NCBI RefSeq assembly: GCF_020097135.1
Contig: NZ_CP083608.1
Location: 1,426,001 to 1,490,000, forward strand
DNA length: 64,000 nt
Reading direction: 5' to 3'
Source: Macrococcus armenti
GTDB lineage: Bacteria; Bacillota; Bacilli; Staphylococcales; Staphylococcaceae
Part shown: piece after piece, positions 37,387 through 47,762 of the stretch
Position numbering within the stretch: the first letter of the stretch is position 1
Layout: each line of letters opens with the position of its first letter
The notes under the pieces: generated by a model
What the model was told of the DNA's origin: nothing
The model's database searches: none
The model's input: only the letters and a program-made list of their open reading frames with translations
Translations under genes and position numbers: made by a program

Positions 37387-40300
37387 TTATATGATTCGAA
37401 TATCTTCAGAATTGTAATTTTCTACAAACGTGTGTATCATCTCTTTTGAAACAGTACCGAGTATAGTTTGTGTTCCATCAAAATGAATGACACTTATCGG
37501 CCCACCGTCTAGTAACATGTTATCTTTAAGGGGCTTTCTAATATAAATGTGCTGCGCATGCTCAAATATAAATGCCTTAAATGCCTCTATTTCCAGTATT
37601 GTATCTGCTATATAGTTTTCTTTCCCATTACGTTTATCAAACTTTCCTTTTACAACGATCATTGCGTGATCCTGAATGAGTGATTCATATTTTTTGAACA
37701 CTTCAGGGAAACATACGATATCAATAACGTCCATACCGTCAAAACCACTAATAAACGCCATCGGTTGACCTTTTTTTGTTCGTATTCTGCGCACACCATC
37801 TATAAAAATGAGCATATAATGATGATCTAATTGCTGTGCCACTTTAAATAGCGGCAAATATTGCAGACTGTTAAACTTCGTTTCAACTGGATGATACGTT
37901 AAATAAAATCCAAGCACTTCTTTTTCGTATTCTGCTTTTTTCATATCTGACATTTCTTCATGTATGATATAGTCTTTCTTCTTGCTCAGGCCAAGCGACT
38001 GCAGAAAACTATCTTCTCCATCACCCGTACGTTCAACATCGAGTACCATATCAAGGGTCGCAAGTAACGTTGCTCGTGTATGTCCGAACGAATCAAAGCT
38101 TCCGGCATGTATGAGTGACTCCATTAAAGCTTTCGTGGCAATTCGTGACGGTATTCGTGCACAAAAATCATATATATCTTTAAAAGGTCCTTGTTTACGC
38201 GCTTCAATGATTTCCTGAACACTTTTATATCCGATTCCTTTAATCATACCAAGCGAATTTAAAATGCCGTCCTTATACGTTCTGTAATACCAGTGCGCCT
38301 TATTAATATCAGAAGGATAAATCGAAATACTGCGCTTTTTTACTTCATCGATGATTTCTTTCGTTTTTAGCTCACTGCCAATTTGATTACTTAATATGGC
38401 CGCATAAAAAATATTAGAATAGTGCACCTTTAAGTACATCATCCAGTAAGCAATTTTCGCATATGCAACTGCGTGCGCTTTCGGAAAGCCATAGTTTGCA
38501 AACTTTAAGATTAAATCATAAATTGCCTCAGCAGTTTGTGCATCATATCCGTTTCGGATACTACCTTCGATAAAGTGTGATTTCTCAGTTAACAGAACAG
38601 ACATATCTTTCTTACTCATTGCACGTCGTAATATATCTGCTTCACCGTAACTAAATCCGGCAAACTGATTAGCGATCTGCATAATCTGTTCCTGATATAT
38701 AATAACACCGTATGTATCTTTCAGAATAAATGCCAGATCATCGTGAATATATTCAACTGTTGTATACCCATGCCTTCTATCAATATATACCGGTATTTGT
38801 TCCATTGGGCCTGGACGATATAATGCGAGTACTGCAACGATATCATTAAAATTATTCGGTTTCAGACGTTTCAGTACATTTCTGATTCCGTCTGATTCAA
38901 GCTGGAATATTCCTGTCGTATCACCTTCAGAAAGTAAGGCATACACTTTTTCATCATCTAAAGGTATATCATTTAAATTAACTTGTTGATTAAACTGTGC
39001 TGCAACTTGATTTTGTACATTATGAATAATTGATAAATTCTTTAATCCAAGAAAGTCGATTTTAAGTAGTCCGATTGCTTCAACTTCAGTCATCGTCCAT
39101 TGCGTAAGTATAGTCCCATCACCTTGAATAAGTGGTACGTAATCCGTCAGCAGCTGATCATGAATAATCACACCTGCTGCATGCGTCGAAGTATTTCTTG
39201 GGAGCCCTTCTAATGCATAAGCGATTTCAAACCATTTCCTACGTCGCTCATCCGCTTCAATAAACGACATAAACTGTTCGTTTTCCATCACATCATCGAG
39301 CGTTATGCCGACTCTTTTTGGAATGAGCGCGCTTACTGCTTTTAAATCATCTTCCGAAAACTGAAGAATACGTCCCGTATCGCGCATAACCGCTCGTGCA
39401 TTCAAATGACCAAACGTTACGATACCACTGACATTATATCCTCCGTATTTATCAACAACATACTGGATGACTTGATCTCGCTTCGTATCTTCAAAGTCAA
39501 TATCAATATCCGGCATCGTCACACGGTCAGGATTTAAAAAGCGCTCAAATAGCAAATTATACTGAATCGGATCGACTTCTGTTATGCCTAATACGTAACT
39601 AATAAGTGAGCCACTCGATGAACCACGTCCAGGTCCTACTAATATGCCATTTGATTTAGCATATTGAATAAGATCTCCGACAATTAGGAAATAATCTGAA
39701 TAACCCATGTTTTTTATCACTTCATACTCATAACGCAGTCGCTTTTCATACGTGTCATCAAAATGAGGCAACTGCGTCTTCTTCTGTTGCAATAATTCCA
39801 GTAAATATTCATCACTCGTCATATTGTCAATTGGATATTTCGGCATTGTTGCACGCAATGATGATAAATCCACATTGCATCGTGATGCGATTTCATGGGT
39901 TGCTGCGATAAACGTTGGATCTACGCCAATATCAAGAATCTGTGCTTCTTCTTTAAAGTTTGCTGTACCAGCCTGAATACGTAATGTTTCAAGCGGGAGT
40001 TTTCTGTTCTCTTCAATCGCATTTAAAACTTCTAAATGCTGTACGTCTTCAGCATTTAAATATAACACATCTGCGATATAGACTTGTTTGCCACAATTAA
40101 TGCTTTCATGGCATACATATACATCTTGAACAGCTTCGACGAAATGTTGCTGACCTTCCTGCACAGCTTTGAATATGAAAATCATACCCGTCTCATATTG
40201 CTTCAGCCAGTTCAGTGGCGTATGTACAACACCTTTTAACTGAATACGTGATGATAACTTAAAAAGATTGAGTAATCCTGTATTATCTTTTGCAAGACAA

Positions 40301-40533
40301 ACCGCACGCACTTCATGCAAACCGTCCGTAACAGATATTTCCATACCGATAATCGGCTTTATCTCATTAAGAACACATGCTTTATAAAATGATTGCACAC
40401 CAAATAATACATTAAAGTCTGTAATTGCAACTGCACTTTGCTGCTCTTTTTTCACTCGTTGAACAAGCGCATCAATTTCGACCGTTGAATGTAATAAATC
40501 ATATGCTGAATGTACATTTAAATGAACAACCAT
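37387..40533 (-). CDS. dnaE: DNA polymerase III subunit alpha, DnaE type
   Basis: A 1048-residue C-family polymerase. In Firmicutes it extends primers before hand-over to PolC and lacks a proofreading domain. It has the N-terminal PHP domain (HLNVHSAYDLLHS), the palm GPGRGSSSGSLISYVLG near 310 and catalytic acids in MPDIDIDFED near 342, the HTHAAG-like STHAAGVIIH near 450, a helix-hairpin-helix near 765-790 (GMIKGIGYKSVQEII) and a C-terminal OB-fold. It begins 10 bp after nrnA, whose stop overlaps its ribosome site. Confidence 0.96.
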   Translation of the reverse strand: MVVHLNVHSAYDLLHSTVEIDALVQRVKKEQQSAVAITDFNVLFGVQSFYKACVLNEIKPIIGMEISVTDGLHEVRAVCLAKDNTGLLNLFKLSSRIQLKGVVHTPLNWLKQYETGMIFIFKAVQEGQQHFVEAVQDVYVCHESINCGKQVYIADVLYLNAEDVQHLEVLNAIEENRKLPLETLRIQAGTANFKEEAQILDIGVDPTFIAATHEIASRCNVDLSSLRATMPKYPIDNMTSDEYLLELLQQKKTQLPHFDDTYEKRLRYEYEVIKNMGYSDYFLIVGDLIQYAKSNGILVGPGRGSSSGSLISYVLGITEVDPIQYNLLFERFLNPDRVTMPDIDIDFEDTKRDQVIQYVVDKYGGYNVSGIVTFGHLNARAVMRDTGRILQFSEDDLKAVSALIPKRVGITLDDVMENEQFMSFIEADERRRKWFEIAYALEGLPRNTSTHAAGVIIHDQLLTDYVPLIQGDGTILTQWTMTEVEAIGLLKIDFLGLKNLSIIHNVQNQVAAQFNQQVNLNDIPLDDEKVYALLSEGDTTGIFQLESDGIRNVLKRLKPNNFNDIVAVLALYRPGPMEQIPVYIDRRHGYTTVEYIHDDLAFILKDTYGVIIYQEQIMQIANQFAGFSYGEADILRRAMSKKDMSVLLTEKSHFIEGSIRNGYDAQTAEAIYDLILKFANYGFPKAHAVAYAKIAYWMMYLKVHYSNIFYAAILSNQIGSELKTKEIIDEVKKRSISIYPSDINKAHWYYRTYKDGILNSLGMIKGIGYKSVQEIIEARKQGPFKDIYDFCARIPSRIATKALMESLIHAGSFDSFGHTRATLLATLDMVLDVERTGDGEDSFLQSLGLSKKKDYIIHEEMSDMKKAEYEKEVLGFYLTYHPVETKFNSLQYLPLFKVAQQLDHHYMLIFIDGVRRIRTKKGQPMAFISGFDGMDVIDIVCFPEVFKKYESLIQDHAMIVVKGKFDKRNGKENYIADTILEIEAFKAFIFEHAQHIYIRKPLKDNMLLDGGPISVIHFDGTQTILGTVSKEMIHTFVENYNSEDIRII

Positions 40534-40542
40534 TTATTTCAC

Positions 40543-41487
40543 CTACTCGTTTACGATTTTTTTCAGATCAATTAATAACTGCTTTAATTCCGCTTCGCTG
40601 TATACTGATGCACCGCTTGCGAGTGGATGCCCCCCACCATTATATTTCGCAGCAAGTTCATTGATTACAGGACCTTTACTTCTTAACCTTACACGAATCT
40701 CTTTATCTTCATCTACTGCAAATGCCCACGCACTCATATCTTTAGCATCTGCAAATGCATTTACAAAAAGTGATGCGTCACTTGCGGAAATATCGAACTG
40801 CTGTAATATCTCTTTTGTTATGAATATATGACCTACACCATCTTCAAGTTTAAAGTTCTGCAGTACAAATCCTTGAAACTGCATGCCTTTCGCATCACGT
40901 TCCTGCATTTTATTAATCATTGCTGTATGATCAATATCATAAGCTAGTAAAGATGCTGCGATTTCCATTGTTCTCGGTGATGTATTGCTGAATAAGAAAC
41001 GTCCTGTATCACCGACAATCCCGATAAATAAGCATCGTGCGACCGATGCATCAATATAATCCTTACCGTATCCTGCAAAGGTGAGGATTTCGTAAATCAT
41101 TTCACTTGTCGAAGATGCATGAGTATCTACAATATTTAATGTACCATATTGATCTACAGGTGGATGGTGATCAATTTTAATGACTTTATCACATAATGAA
41201 TAACGCGCATCATCTATTCTCGGTGCATTTGCAGTATCAAGAACGAGTGCGAGCGCACCTTTAAATCTGTCATCAGTGAGCTGATCCATTTCACCGATAA
41301 ATTTTAAATTATCGATTGTTGTACCTACAACAAAAACAGATTTATTTGGGTGCATTTTTTTTATAGCTTGCTGCAGTCCGATTTGTGAACCTAATGCATC
41401 AGGATCCGGTCTTACGTGTCTGAATATAATAATTGTGTCAAAACTGTTAATCTCGTTAATAAGTATATCGATTTGTTGTTTATTCAT
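40543..41487 (-). CDS. nrnA: Bifunctional oligoribonuclease/pAp phosphatase NrnA
   Basis: A DHH-DHHA1 phosphoesterase of 314 residues that degrades very short RNAs and hydrolyses 3'-phosphoadenosine 5'-phosphate. Metal motifs are HVRPDPDALGSQ near 24, LVLDTAN near 83, IDHHPPVDQYG near 110 and IVGDTGRFLF near 161. The DHHA1 signature GGGHPLASGA is near 287. AAAGGAG precedes the ATG. It is followed at once by dnaE, as in other staphylococci. Confidence 0.95.
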   Translation of the reverse strand: MNKQQIDILINEINSFDTIIIFRHVRPDPDALGSQIGLQQAIKKMHPNKSVFVVGTTIDNLKFIGEMDQLTDDRFKGALALVLDTANAPRIDDARYSLCDKVIKIDHHPPVDQYGTLNIVDTHASSTSEMIYEILTFAGYGKDYIDASVARCLFIGIVGDTGRFLFSNTSPRTMEIAASLLAYDIDHTAMINKMQERDAKGMQFQGFVLQNFKLEDGVGHIFITKEILQQFDISASDASLFVNAFADAKDMSAWAFAVDEDKEIRVRLRSKGPVINELAAKYNGGGHPLASGASVYSEAELKQLLIDLKKIVNE

Positions 41488-41551
41488 AATAACTCCTTTA
41501 TTTACTAATTTTCAATTCGTTGATATAATCGGAAAGACTGGAGGTTATTAT

Positions 41552-41908
41552 ATGGAGTATATTTTTCCGATTATTATTTCAGCAACCGTTACAATAATGC
41601 TGTTTTCATTTATGTTTACGATTTATAATATTGCAATGTATTTCAGAACGGTGAAAGAAGTTCGTCGCGCCTGGTACCGTGCACGTGCACGTCAATACTT
41701 TGCAATCGTCATGTTTGCATTTGCAATCAATCAGATGATGCTATTTAATTACTGGTATACGTATGTCATCTGCGCAATTTTAATTATCTTCGCAATTGCA
41801 AACTACCAGTATGCAATTCGAGCGAAACGTTACTTTGAATCACACTTTGATGAAGAAGATGCAGCTTGGGATGCATTAAAGAAAAAGCAGCAGCAAAAGG
41901 TACGTTAA
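41552..41908 (+). CDS. ytpI: YtpI-like small membrane protein
   Basis: A 118-residue protein with three membrane segments (about residues 3-25, 48-65 and 70-88) and a charged C-terminal tail rich in Glu, Lys and Gln. The sequence resembles the YtpI family found next to nrnA in Bacillales; its role is unknown. The frame is open from 41435, but GGAGG seven bases before the ATG at 41552 decides the start. It is transcribed away from nrnA and ends in its own terminator. Confidence 0.8.
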   Translation: MEYIFPIIISATVTIMLFSFMFTIYNIAMYFRTVKEVRRAWYRARARQYFAIVMFAFAINQMMLFNYWYTYVICAILIIFAIANYQYAIRAKRYFESHFDEEDAAWDALKKKQQQKVR

Positions 41909-41918
41909 AATAAGAAAA

Positions 41919-41973
41919 CTACATGAAAAAGGGGATGGGACAAATTGTCTTATCCCCTTAATGCTTCATGTAG
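41919..41973. terminator. Terminator between ytpI and the CBS/hotdog gene
   Basis: A long imperfect hairpin: CTACATGAA with TTCATGTAG outside and AAGGGGAT-N-GACAA with TTGTC-N-TATCCCCTT inside. It serves two converging genes. Confidence 0.75.
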
Positions 41974-41986
41974 AAAACGTACTTTA

Positions 41987-43288
41987 TTAATAAAAGTGCT
42001 CTATCACCTGTACCGTACATAAAGATTTTGCGACCGGTTGATTCTGAACGCTTAGTGTCACTTCAACTTTCGCCGCTTTACGTCCAAGGTCCAACAAGCT
42101 GAAAGTAACCGTCACTTCACTATCCATCTGTACTGTTTTAATGAAAAATATATCAATGTTATCAATTAATATATCGCCTTTTATATGTTTTTTCATTTCG
42201 TAGTTAATCGTCTCTTCAATAATCGCTAAATATACAGATTTGCTTAACATACCGAATTGATTCGACATTTGAGGTGAAATTTTTACGTTGATGAAATCAT
42301 CTTCAAACGTCATCTTCTTTAATACCTGGTCGTTAATCGTATCTCCCATATGCGGCTGACGGTCAACAATCTGCATCGCCTTTAATACATCTTCTCTTGA
42401 GACGATACCTAACAAGTTGTTATAGCGTGAAACGACTGGTAACAACTCGATACTCTCCCATATCATAATGTGTGCACAACTCGCTACCGTTGAGTTTAAG
42501 TTAACAGAAACCGGGTTTTTCGTCATTACTTTTTTAATTTTTTCATTCATGCTCTGACCGAGTACATCTTTACTCGTCACGATACCACTAAGTTTATTGT
42601 TATCATCCAGCACCGGAAAACGCGTATGCTTTGAAGACTCTGATATATGATGCCAATCGCTTACAGTATCATTTTCTCTTAAATAAATTGTATCATCCGG
42701 TTTAATCAATATATCTTGCGCTGTTAAAACTTCCTTTTTAATTAACTGATCATAAATCGCACGATTGATCATGTTTGCGACTGCAAATGTATCAAAATTT
42801 GATGAAATGATTGGTAGTTCAAGTCTGTCTGCCATCTGTTTTACTTCATCTGTTACATCAAATCCACCGGTAACAAGTACAGCAGAGCCTTTCGAAAGTG
42901 CTAGTTTCTGCACTTCACTTCTATTACCGACAATCAGTAAAGTGTTTTCACCGATATACTTCTCTACATCGTGCAGCTCCATCGCTCCGATTGCAAACTT
43001 CGTAAGTGACTTATGCAGTCCTTCACGACCACCGATAACATGCCCGTCAATAATATTTACAATTTCAGCAAATGTTAAATTATCAATTGTGTTACGTTTT
43101 TTCTTCTCGATTCGAATCGTCCCGACACGCTCAATCGTTGAAACGATACCATTATTCTCCGCTTCTTTAATTGCACGATAAGCAGTACCTTCTGATACAC
43201 GTAATACTTTCGCGATTTGTCTGACAGATATTTTTGAACCAATCGGTAAATTATTAATATGTTCTATTATTTGTTCATGCTTCGTCAA
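41987..43288 (-). CDS. ytoI: DRTGG/CBS/hotdog-domain regulator (YtoI-like)
   Basis: A 433-residue cytosolic protein. Domains in order: an N-terminal helix-turn-helix (KISVRQIAKVLRVSEGTAYRAI, residues 18-40), a DRTGG domain (about 75-180), two CBS domains (about 190-310) that bind adenine nucleotides and a C-terminal hotdog thioesterase-like domain (about 320-430). The start is a TTG preceded by AGGTGG. The make-up suggests a transcription regulator sensing an adenylate or acyl-CoA signal. Targets cannot be read here. It lies between nrnA/ytpI and the ytkL-type hydrolase. Confidence 0.87.
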   Translation of the reverse strand: MTKHEQIIEHINNLPIGSKISVRQIAKVLRVSEGTAYRAIKEAENNGIVSTIERVGTIRIEKKKRNTIDNLTFAEIVNIIDGHVIGGREGLHKSLTKFAIGAMELHDVEKYIGENTLLIVGNRSEVQKLALSKGSAVLVTGGFDVTDEVKQMADRLELPIISSNFDTFAVANMINRAIYDQLIKKEVLTAQDILIKPDDTIYLRENDTVSDWHHISESSKHTRFPVLDDNNKLSGIVTSKDVLGQSMNEKIKKVMTKNPVSVNLNSTVASCAHIMIWESIELLPVVSRYNNLLGIVSREDVLKAMQIVDRQPHMGDTINDQVLKKMTFEDDFINVKISPQMSNQFGMLSKSVYLAIIEETINYEMKKHIKGDILIDNIDIFFIKTVQMDSEVTVTFSLLDLGRKAAKVEVTLSVQNQPVAKSLCTVQVIEHFY

Positions 43289-43316
43289 TGTGCCACCTAG
43301 TTTCTACTATATTGAG

Positions 43317-43997
43317 CTAAAATGAAACAGATTGACCGCTCTCTAATACTTCAACCTGAGTGTTCACTTGAGTTACGAAGTCATTAACATCGACTTCTAT
43401 ATACGGAAATGTATTATAGTGTATTGGAACCGCAATTTTCGGTTTAATCAGCGCATTCACCGCATAAGCTGCATCACTTGTTCCCATCGTGAAATTATCA
43501 CCAATAGGTACGAAACATACATCTACAGGATGATGTTCTGCAATTAGTTTCATATCAGAGAATAAACCAGTATCTCCGCAATGATAAACCGTTTTATCTC
43601 CAAGTGTGAATACGAGTCCACATGGCATACCTAAGTAGATAATTTCACCGTCTTCAGTAATCGAATTACTATGGAACGCCTGTACATATTTGACTTTACC
43701 GAATTCAAAAGCAATATTACCACCAATATTCATCGGATGCGTATTCGTAACACCTTTAGCAGATAAATAATCACAAAGCTCTGGCGTACCGATAACTTTC
43801 GCACCTGTGCGTTTTGCAATCGCAACTGTATCACCAAGATGATCTCCGTGTCCATGCGTCAGAATTATAAAATCCGCTTCTACAGTATCCGCATTTAAAT
43901 CTGATAATTTATTGCCTGTAATAAATGGGTCTACAATGACTTTCTTTCCATTGTGCTCAAAACTGATACAAGATTGTCCATGAAAAAAGATTTCCAT
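43317..43997 (-). CDS. ytkL: UPF0173 metal-dependent hydrolase (YtkL-like)
   Basis: A 226-residue protein of the metallo-beta-lactamase superfamily with the ligand motif [11 protein letters not shown] near 47, HCGDTGLF near 138, GDNFTMG near 166 and the last His in [10 protein letters not shown] near 193. The substrate of the UPF0173 family is not known; some members resemble L-ascorbate or cyclic nucleotide hydrolases. AGAGGTG precedes the ATG. It lies 28 bp upstream of ytoI, on the same strand. Confidence 0.88.
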   Translation of the reverse strand: MEIFFHGQSCISFEHNGKKVIVDPFITGNKLSDLNADTVEADFIILTHGHGDHLGDTVAIAKRTGAKVIGTPELCDYLSAKGVTNTHPMNIGGNIAFEFGKVKYVQAFHSNSITEDGEIIYLGMPCGLVFTLGDKTVYHCGDTGLFSDMKLIAEHHPVDVCFVPIGDNFTMGTSDAAYAVNALIKPKIAVPIHYNTFPYIEVDVNDFVTQVNTQVEVLESGQSVSF

Positions 43998-44130
43998 TAT
44001 AACACCTCTCTCTTATTATTAACTCTATTATACATGAATAAAGCTTCAATTAAAAAGGCGACCACTTAAAATTGAATAATATACGAATGTCTACTAAACT
44101 AGAGTTATTATGATAAAAGGAGCGACATAG

Positions 44131-45198
44131 ATGAAAACGATAGAAAAATTACAAAGTTATATGGAATCTCATAATATTGATTATGTCTGGATTACTACAC
44201 CAGAAAACATCAATTATTATAGCGGGTTTCTATCAGATCCACATGAAAGACTGACAGCATTGTATGTTTCAGCATCATTAACAGCGTTAGTCGTACCAGG
44301 CATGGAAGTAAACGATGCAAAAGCTGCCTCAAATTTAACTGTAATCGGATACTCAGATACAGAAAATGCATTTGAAGTTGCAAAGCTTGCATTACAAATT
44401 CCAGACAGTATTGATTTATATATTGAAGAAGAACACGTTACAGTTAAGCGTGAGAAATTAATTAACGAACATTTTAAAACGAAAAGCTTACAACCGATAG
44501 ATCAAGTGATTAAAGATATGAGAAATATTAAATCAGACGAAGAAATTGACCTGTTAAAAATCGCTGCTCAATATGCAGATAAAGCTGTAGCAATTGGTGT
44601 GGATGCACTTAAAGTCGGTATTTCTGAATCTGAAGTTGTACAAATTATCGAAACAGAAATGAAACGTATCGATGGCATATCAGGTATGAGTTTCAGTACG
44701 ATGGTACTCTTTGGCGATCATGCGGCAAGTCCGCACGGAACTCCAGGCAGCCGTACTTTACAAAACGACGAATACGTCCTCTTTGACTTAGGCGTAATCT
44801 ATAAAGGCTACTGCTCTGATATTACGCGTACAGTCGCTTTCGGAAACCCTCCGAAATTACATCAGGAGATTCATGCAATCGTTACAGAAGCAAATAAACG
44901 CGCAATTAAAATCGTGAAACCGGGTGTAACAATAAGTGATATTGATCGTACTGCCCGAGACTATATTACAGAACAAGGATACGGTGAATACTTCCCGCAT
45001 CGTTTAGGTCATGGTCTTGGCATAAGTGTACATGAATTCCCGGATATTTCTTCAAGCAATTCAGATACATTAAAGCCTGGAATGGTCTTTACAATCGAGC
45101 CTGGCATATACTATCCGAATGAAGTTGGCGTACGTGTCGAGGACGATATATTCGTTACAGAAGACGGATACGAAATTTTAACAGGCTATAAAAAATGA
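44131..45198 (+). CDS. pepQ: Xaa-Pro dipeptidase / M24 aminopeptidase
   Basis: A 355-residue creatinase-fold metallopeptidase that cleaves dipeptides ending in proline. The N-terminal domain covers about 1-125. The M24 domain has the five ligands in FDLGVIYKGYCSDITRTVAFG (two Asp, residues about 218-231), FPHRLGHGLGISVHEFP (His), FTIEPGIY (Glu) and GVRVEDDI (Glu). AAAGGAG precedes the ATG. The last four bases overlap the next gene. Confidence 0.92.
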   Translation: MKTIEKLQSYMESHNIDYVWITTPENINYYSGFLSDPHERLTALYVSASLTALVVPGMEVNDAKAASNLTVIGYSDTENAFEVAKLALQIPDSIDLYIEEEHVTVKREKLINEHFKTKSLQPIDQVIKDMRNIKSDEEIDLLKIAAQYADKAVAIGVDALKVGISESEVVQIIETEMKRIDGISGMSFSTMVLFGDHAASPHGTPGSRTLQNDEYVLFDLGVIYKGYCSDITRTVAFGNPPKLHQEIHAIVTEANKRAIKIVKPGVTISDIDRTARDYITEQGYGEYFPHRLGHGLGISVHEFPDISSSNSDTLKPGMVFTIEPGIYYPNEVGVRVEDDIFVTEDGYEILTGYKK

Positions 45199-45809
45199 TA
45201 AAGTATACGATCGCAGAAAACTTTAACGATTTATTCCAATACGTTAATAATGGCGCAACACATATCGCCATACAACAAACAGGTTTGACTGCAAGTTACG
45301 GTTTTATGAAACTTGCAGTTGAATACTGTCACCCACTGAACGTTAAAGTATATGCAGTAATTAACCCACGCATTGAAAGTCATTGCTATACGTTATTTGA
45401 TACAGAAATGATGCGCGAAGACATCATCCAGTTTAATAAGCTCCACGTAGATGGCTTTATATTCGGTGCATTAGACCGAGATAACGGGCTTGATATTAAA
45501 ACGATGCGCACGCTTGTTCAAACTGCCGGAAGTACACCTGTTATTATGAGTACTGCATTTGATAAAATTCCGATGCGTACACAGTTAAAAGCAATGGATG
45601 CACTTATCGATATGGGCATATCTGCATTAATGACGCATGGAAGTGCTTCGTACTTAAGTTCTGTAACTGAAAACATACATCAACTCGGACGACTGCTCAG
45701 ACATTCAAAAGGGCAAATCGAAATTATTCCAGAAGTTATGTCTGATTCAGAAATTAAGAAATTAACAGAATGGATACCGTTTCAATATGTATACGGAAGA
45801 GATATTTAA
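45195..45809 (+). CDS. cutC: CutC-family protein
   Basis: A 204-residue TIM-barrel protein of the CutC family, once linked to copper homeostasis but with no proven activity. Motifs are TGLTASYGFMK near 28 (family: GGLTPSYG), VDGFIFGALDRDNGLD near 80 (family: DGFVFGAL) and ALMTHGSASYL near 140 (family: RILTSGG). It is shorter than CutC of enteric bacteria (about 248). It is translationally coupled to pepQ through an ATGA overlap, so a role in peptide or amino-acid metabolism is as likely as copper handling. Confidence 0.82.
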   Translation: MIKYTIAENFNDLFQYVNNGATHIAIQQTGLTASYGFMKLAVEYCHPLNVKVYAVINPRIESHCYTLFDTEMMREDIIQFNKLHVDGFIFGALDRDNGLDIKTMRTLVQTAGSTPVIMSTAFDKIPMRTQLKAMDALIDMGISALMTHGSASYLSSVTENIHQLGRLLRHSKGQIEIIPEVMSDSEIKKLTEWIPFQYVYGRDI

Positions 45810-45816
45810 TATGAAC

Positions 45817-45852
45817 AACGGCCATACCGATATCGGTATGGCCGTTTGTTTA
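45817..45852 (+). terminator. Terminator of pepQ-cutC
   Basis: AACGGCCATACCGAT and its exact reverse complement, followed by a T-rich tract. Confidence 0.9.
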
Positions 45853-45881
45853 ATAAAAGACCAGCAATATATTACCGGTCT
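45850..45881 (-). terminator. Terminator of ald
   Basis: AGACCGG and CTGGTCT pair on the minus strand just after the ald stop and are followed by TTTATT. Confidence 0.55.
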
Positions 45882-45890
45882 CAAAATGTA

Positions 45891-47006
45891 TTATTTTGTT
45901 AATAATGTTTTTGCATCAAAGTACTCTAAACCTTGATCTTGTGCAACAGCTTCAAATGTAACATGTCCATCTAAAGTGTTGAATCCTTTAAGAATTGCTT
46001 CGTTATCTAATGCAGCTTGTTTATATCCTTTGTTTGCAATTTGAATCGCATAAGGAATTGTAGCATTTGATAATGCCATTGTAGAAGTACGTGGTACAGC
46101 TCCTGGCATATTCGCTACTGAATAATGTACAACATCATGTTTTACGAATGTTGGATCATCGTGTGTTGTAATACGGTCTGAAGTTTCGAAAATTCCACCT
46201 TGGTCAATCGCAATATCGATTACAACTGAACCTGGGCTCATTGATTTGATCATTTCTTCAGTTACAAGTTTCGGTGCTTTCGCGCCTGGAATTAATACTG
46301 CTCCAATGACTAAGTCACTTTCACGTACACTATCCGCAATATTTAATGGTGTAGACATTAATGTTTGAACTTGGTTTCCGAATAAATCATCTAATTGCTG
46401 CAAACGTACTGGGCTTAAGTCTAAAATTGTAACTTCAGCACCTAAACCTACTGCCATCTTCGCAGCGTTCGTTCCAGCTTGTCCACCACCGATAATTGTA
46501 ACGCGTCCTTTTTGAACTCCAGGAACACCTGCTAATAAAATTCCTTTACCACCGTGAATTTTCTGTAAGAACTGTGCACCGATCTGTGTCGCCATACGTC
46601 CTGCAACTTCACTCATTGGTGATAATAATGGAAGACCACCTGTTGGTAATTGAACTGTTTCATATGCAATACCAACTACTTTATTATCTAATAACGCTTT
46701 CGTTAACGCTGGTTCTGGCGCTAAGTGTAAATAAGTAAATAAAATTAATCCTTCTTTGAAGTATTTGAATTCAGGTTCTAATGGTTCTTTAACTTTCATA
46801 ACCATATCAACGTTCCATGCCTCTTCAACTGATCCGATTTTCGCACCTACTTCGATGTAATCTTCATCAGTAAAGTATGAACCTAAACCTGCCCCTTGTT
46901 CAACGATAACGTCATGTCCGTTTTCAACTAAAGCATGCACACCGCCTGGCGTTAACGCAACACGATTTTCGTTATTCTTAATTTCCTTTGGAATACCAAT
47001 TAACAT
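45891..47006 (-). CDS. ald: Alanine dehydrogenase
   Basis: NAD-dependent reversible deamination of L-alanine to pyruvate and ammonium, 371 residues. It begins [17 protein letters not shown] and keeps the catalytic Lys in MVMKVKEPL near 75 and His in [13 protein letters not shown] near 96. The Rossmann motif is [15 protein letters not shown] near 172. The frame opens at a GTG (47015) that lies in the ribosome site GGGAGTG, so the ATG at 47006 is the likely start. Confidence 0.95.
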   Translation of the reverse strand: MLIGIPKEIKNNENRVALTPGGVHALVENGHDVIVEQGAGLGSYFTDEDYIEVGAKIGSVEEAWNVDMVMKVKEPLEPEFKYFKEGLILFTYLHLAPEPALTKALLDNKVVGIAYETVQLPTGGLPLLSPMSEVAGRMATQIGAQFLQKIHGGKGILLAGVPGVQKGRVTIIGGGQAGTNAAKMAVGLGAEVTILDLSPVRLQQLDDLFGNQVQTLMSTPLNIADSVRESDLVIGAVLIPGAKAPKLVTEEMIKSMSPGSVVIDIAIDQGGIFETSDRITTHDDPTFVKHDVVHYSVANMPGAVPRTSTMALSNATIPYAIQIANKGYKQAALDNEAILKGFNTLDGHVTFEAVAQDQGLEYFDAKTLLTK

Positions 47007-47124
47007 TTGTAACACTCCCTTTATTTAATCCTTATACACAATATATTAGCACTTTAAAATGAAAACGCAATCATTAAATTTGGCAAGAATATTCAGAATA
47101 TATAAAAAGAAACTTTTTATTCTG

Positions 47125-47152
47125 TTACAATGTAAAAAATTAGTGATATAAT
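47125..47152 (+). promoter_or_regulatory. Promoter of the universal stress gene
   Basis: TTACAA, 16 bp, TATAAT, about 30 bp before the GGAGGG ribosome site. Confidence 0.65.
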
Positions 47153-47188
47153 ATAAGTGTAATAAAGAACGTAAATGGAGGGATATTT

Positions 47189-47689
47189 ATGTTAGTGTAC
47201 AAAAATATTTTAATTGCAGTTGATGGATCAAGCGAAGCAGAATGGGCTTTTAATAAAGCAGTTGAAGTGGCAAAACGTAACAATGCGACGTTATCGATTA
47301 TTAACGTAATTGATACTAGAAGTTATGCAAGCGTAGAAGCGTATGACCGTTCTATTTCAGAACGTGCAACTCAATTTGCAGAGTCTTTACTTGATGGGTA
47401 TAAACGTGTAGCTGAAAGTCGTGGTGTTAACAAAGTCGATACTTTAATCGAATATGGTTCACCAAAAACAATCATCCCTAAAAAAATTGCACAAAAAATA
47501 GGTGTTGACTTAATTATGTGTGGTTCTACAGGATTAAATGCAGTAGAACGTTTTATCATCGGTTCTGTATCAGAAGCAATCGTACGTCATGCAGAATGTG
47601 ACGTTCTCGTTGTAAGAACTGAAACAATGCCGCATAACTTCCAGCCAGAAGTTGCGACTAAAAAGCTGTTAGATGAACATAAACAATAA
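47189..47689 (+). CDS. Universal stress protein, UspA family
   Basis: A 166-residue single-domain Usp protein. The N-terminus is YKNILIAVDGSSEAEWAF, and the ATP-binding motif GSTGLNAVERFIIGSVSEAI (G-2X-G-9X-G-S type) lies near 112-131, so it is of the nucleotide-binding class. GGAGGG lies before the ATG. It stands beside ald and ackA, as in staphylococci, and ends in its own terminator. Confidence 0.93.
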   Translation: MLVYKNILIAVDGSSEAEWAFNKAVEVAKRNNATLSIINVIDTRSYASVEAYDRSISERATQFAESLLDGYKRVAESRGVNKVDTLIEYGSPKTIIPKKIAQKIGVDLIMCGSTGLNAVERFIIGSVSEAIVRHAECDVLVVRTETMPHNFQPEVATKKLLDEHKQ

Positions 47690-47708
47690 TGAAAGTATTC
47701 TATTTATT

Positions 47709-47740
47709 AAAGGAATGTGCATAAGCACTTCCTTTTTTTA
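47709..47740 (+). terminator. Terminator of the universal stress gene
   Basis: AAAGGAA-N-GTGC and GCAC-N-TTCCTTT form a stem with an ATAA loop, followed by T residues. Confidence 0.8.
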
Positions 47741-47762
47741 TATTAAAAAGGAGTTGTTATTT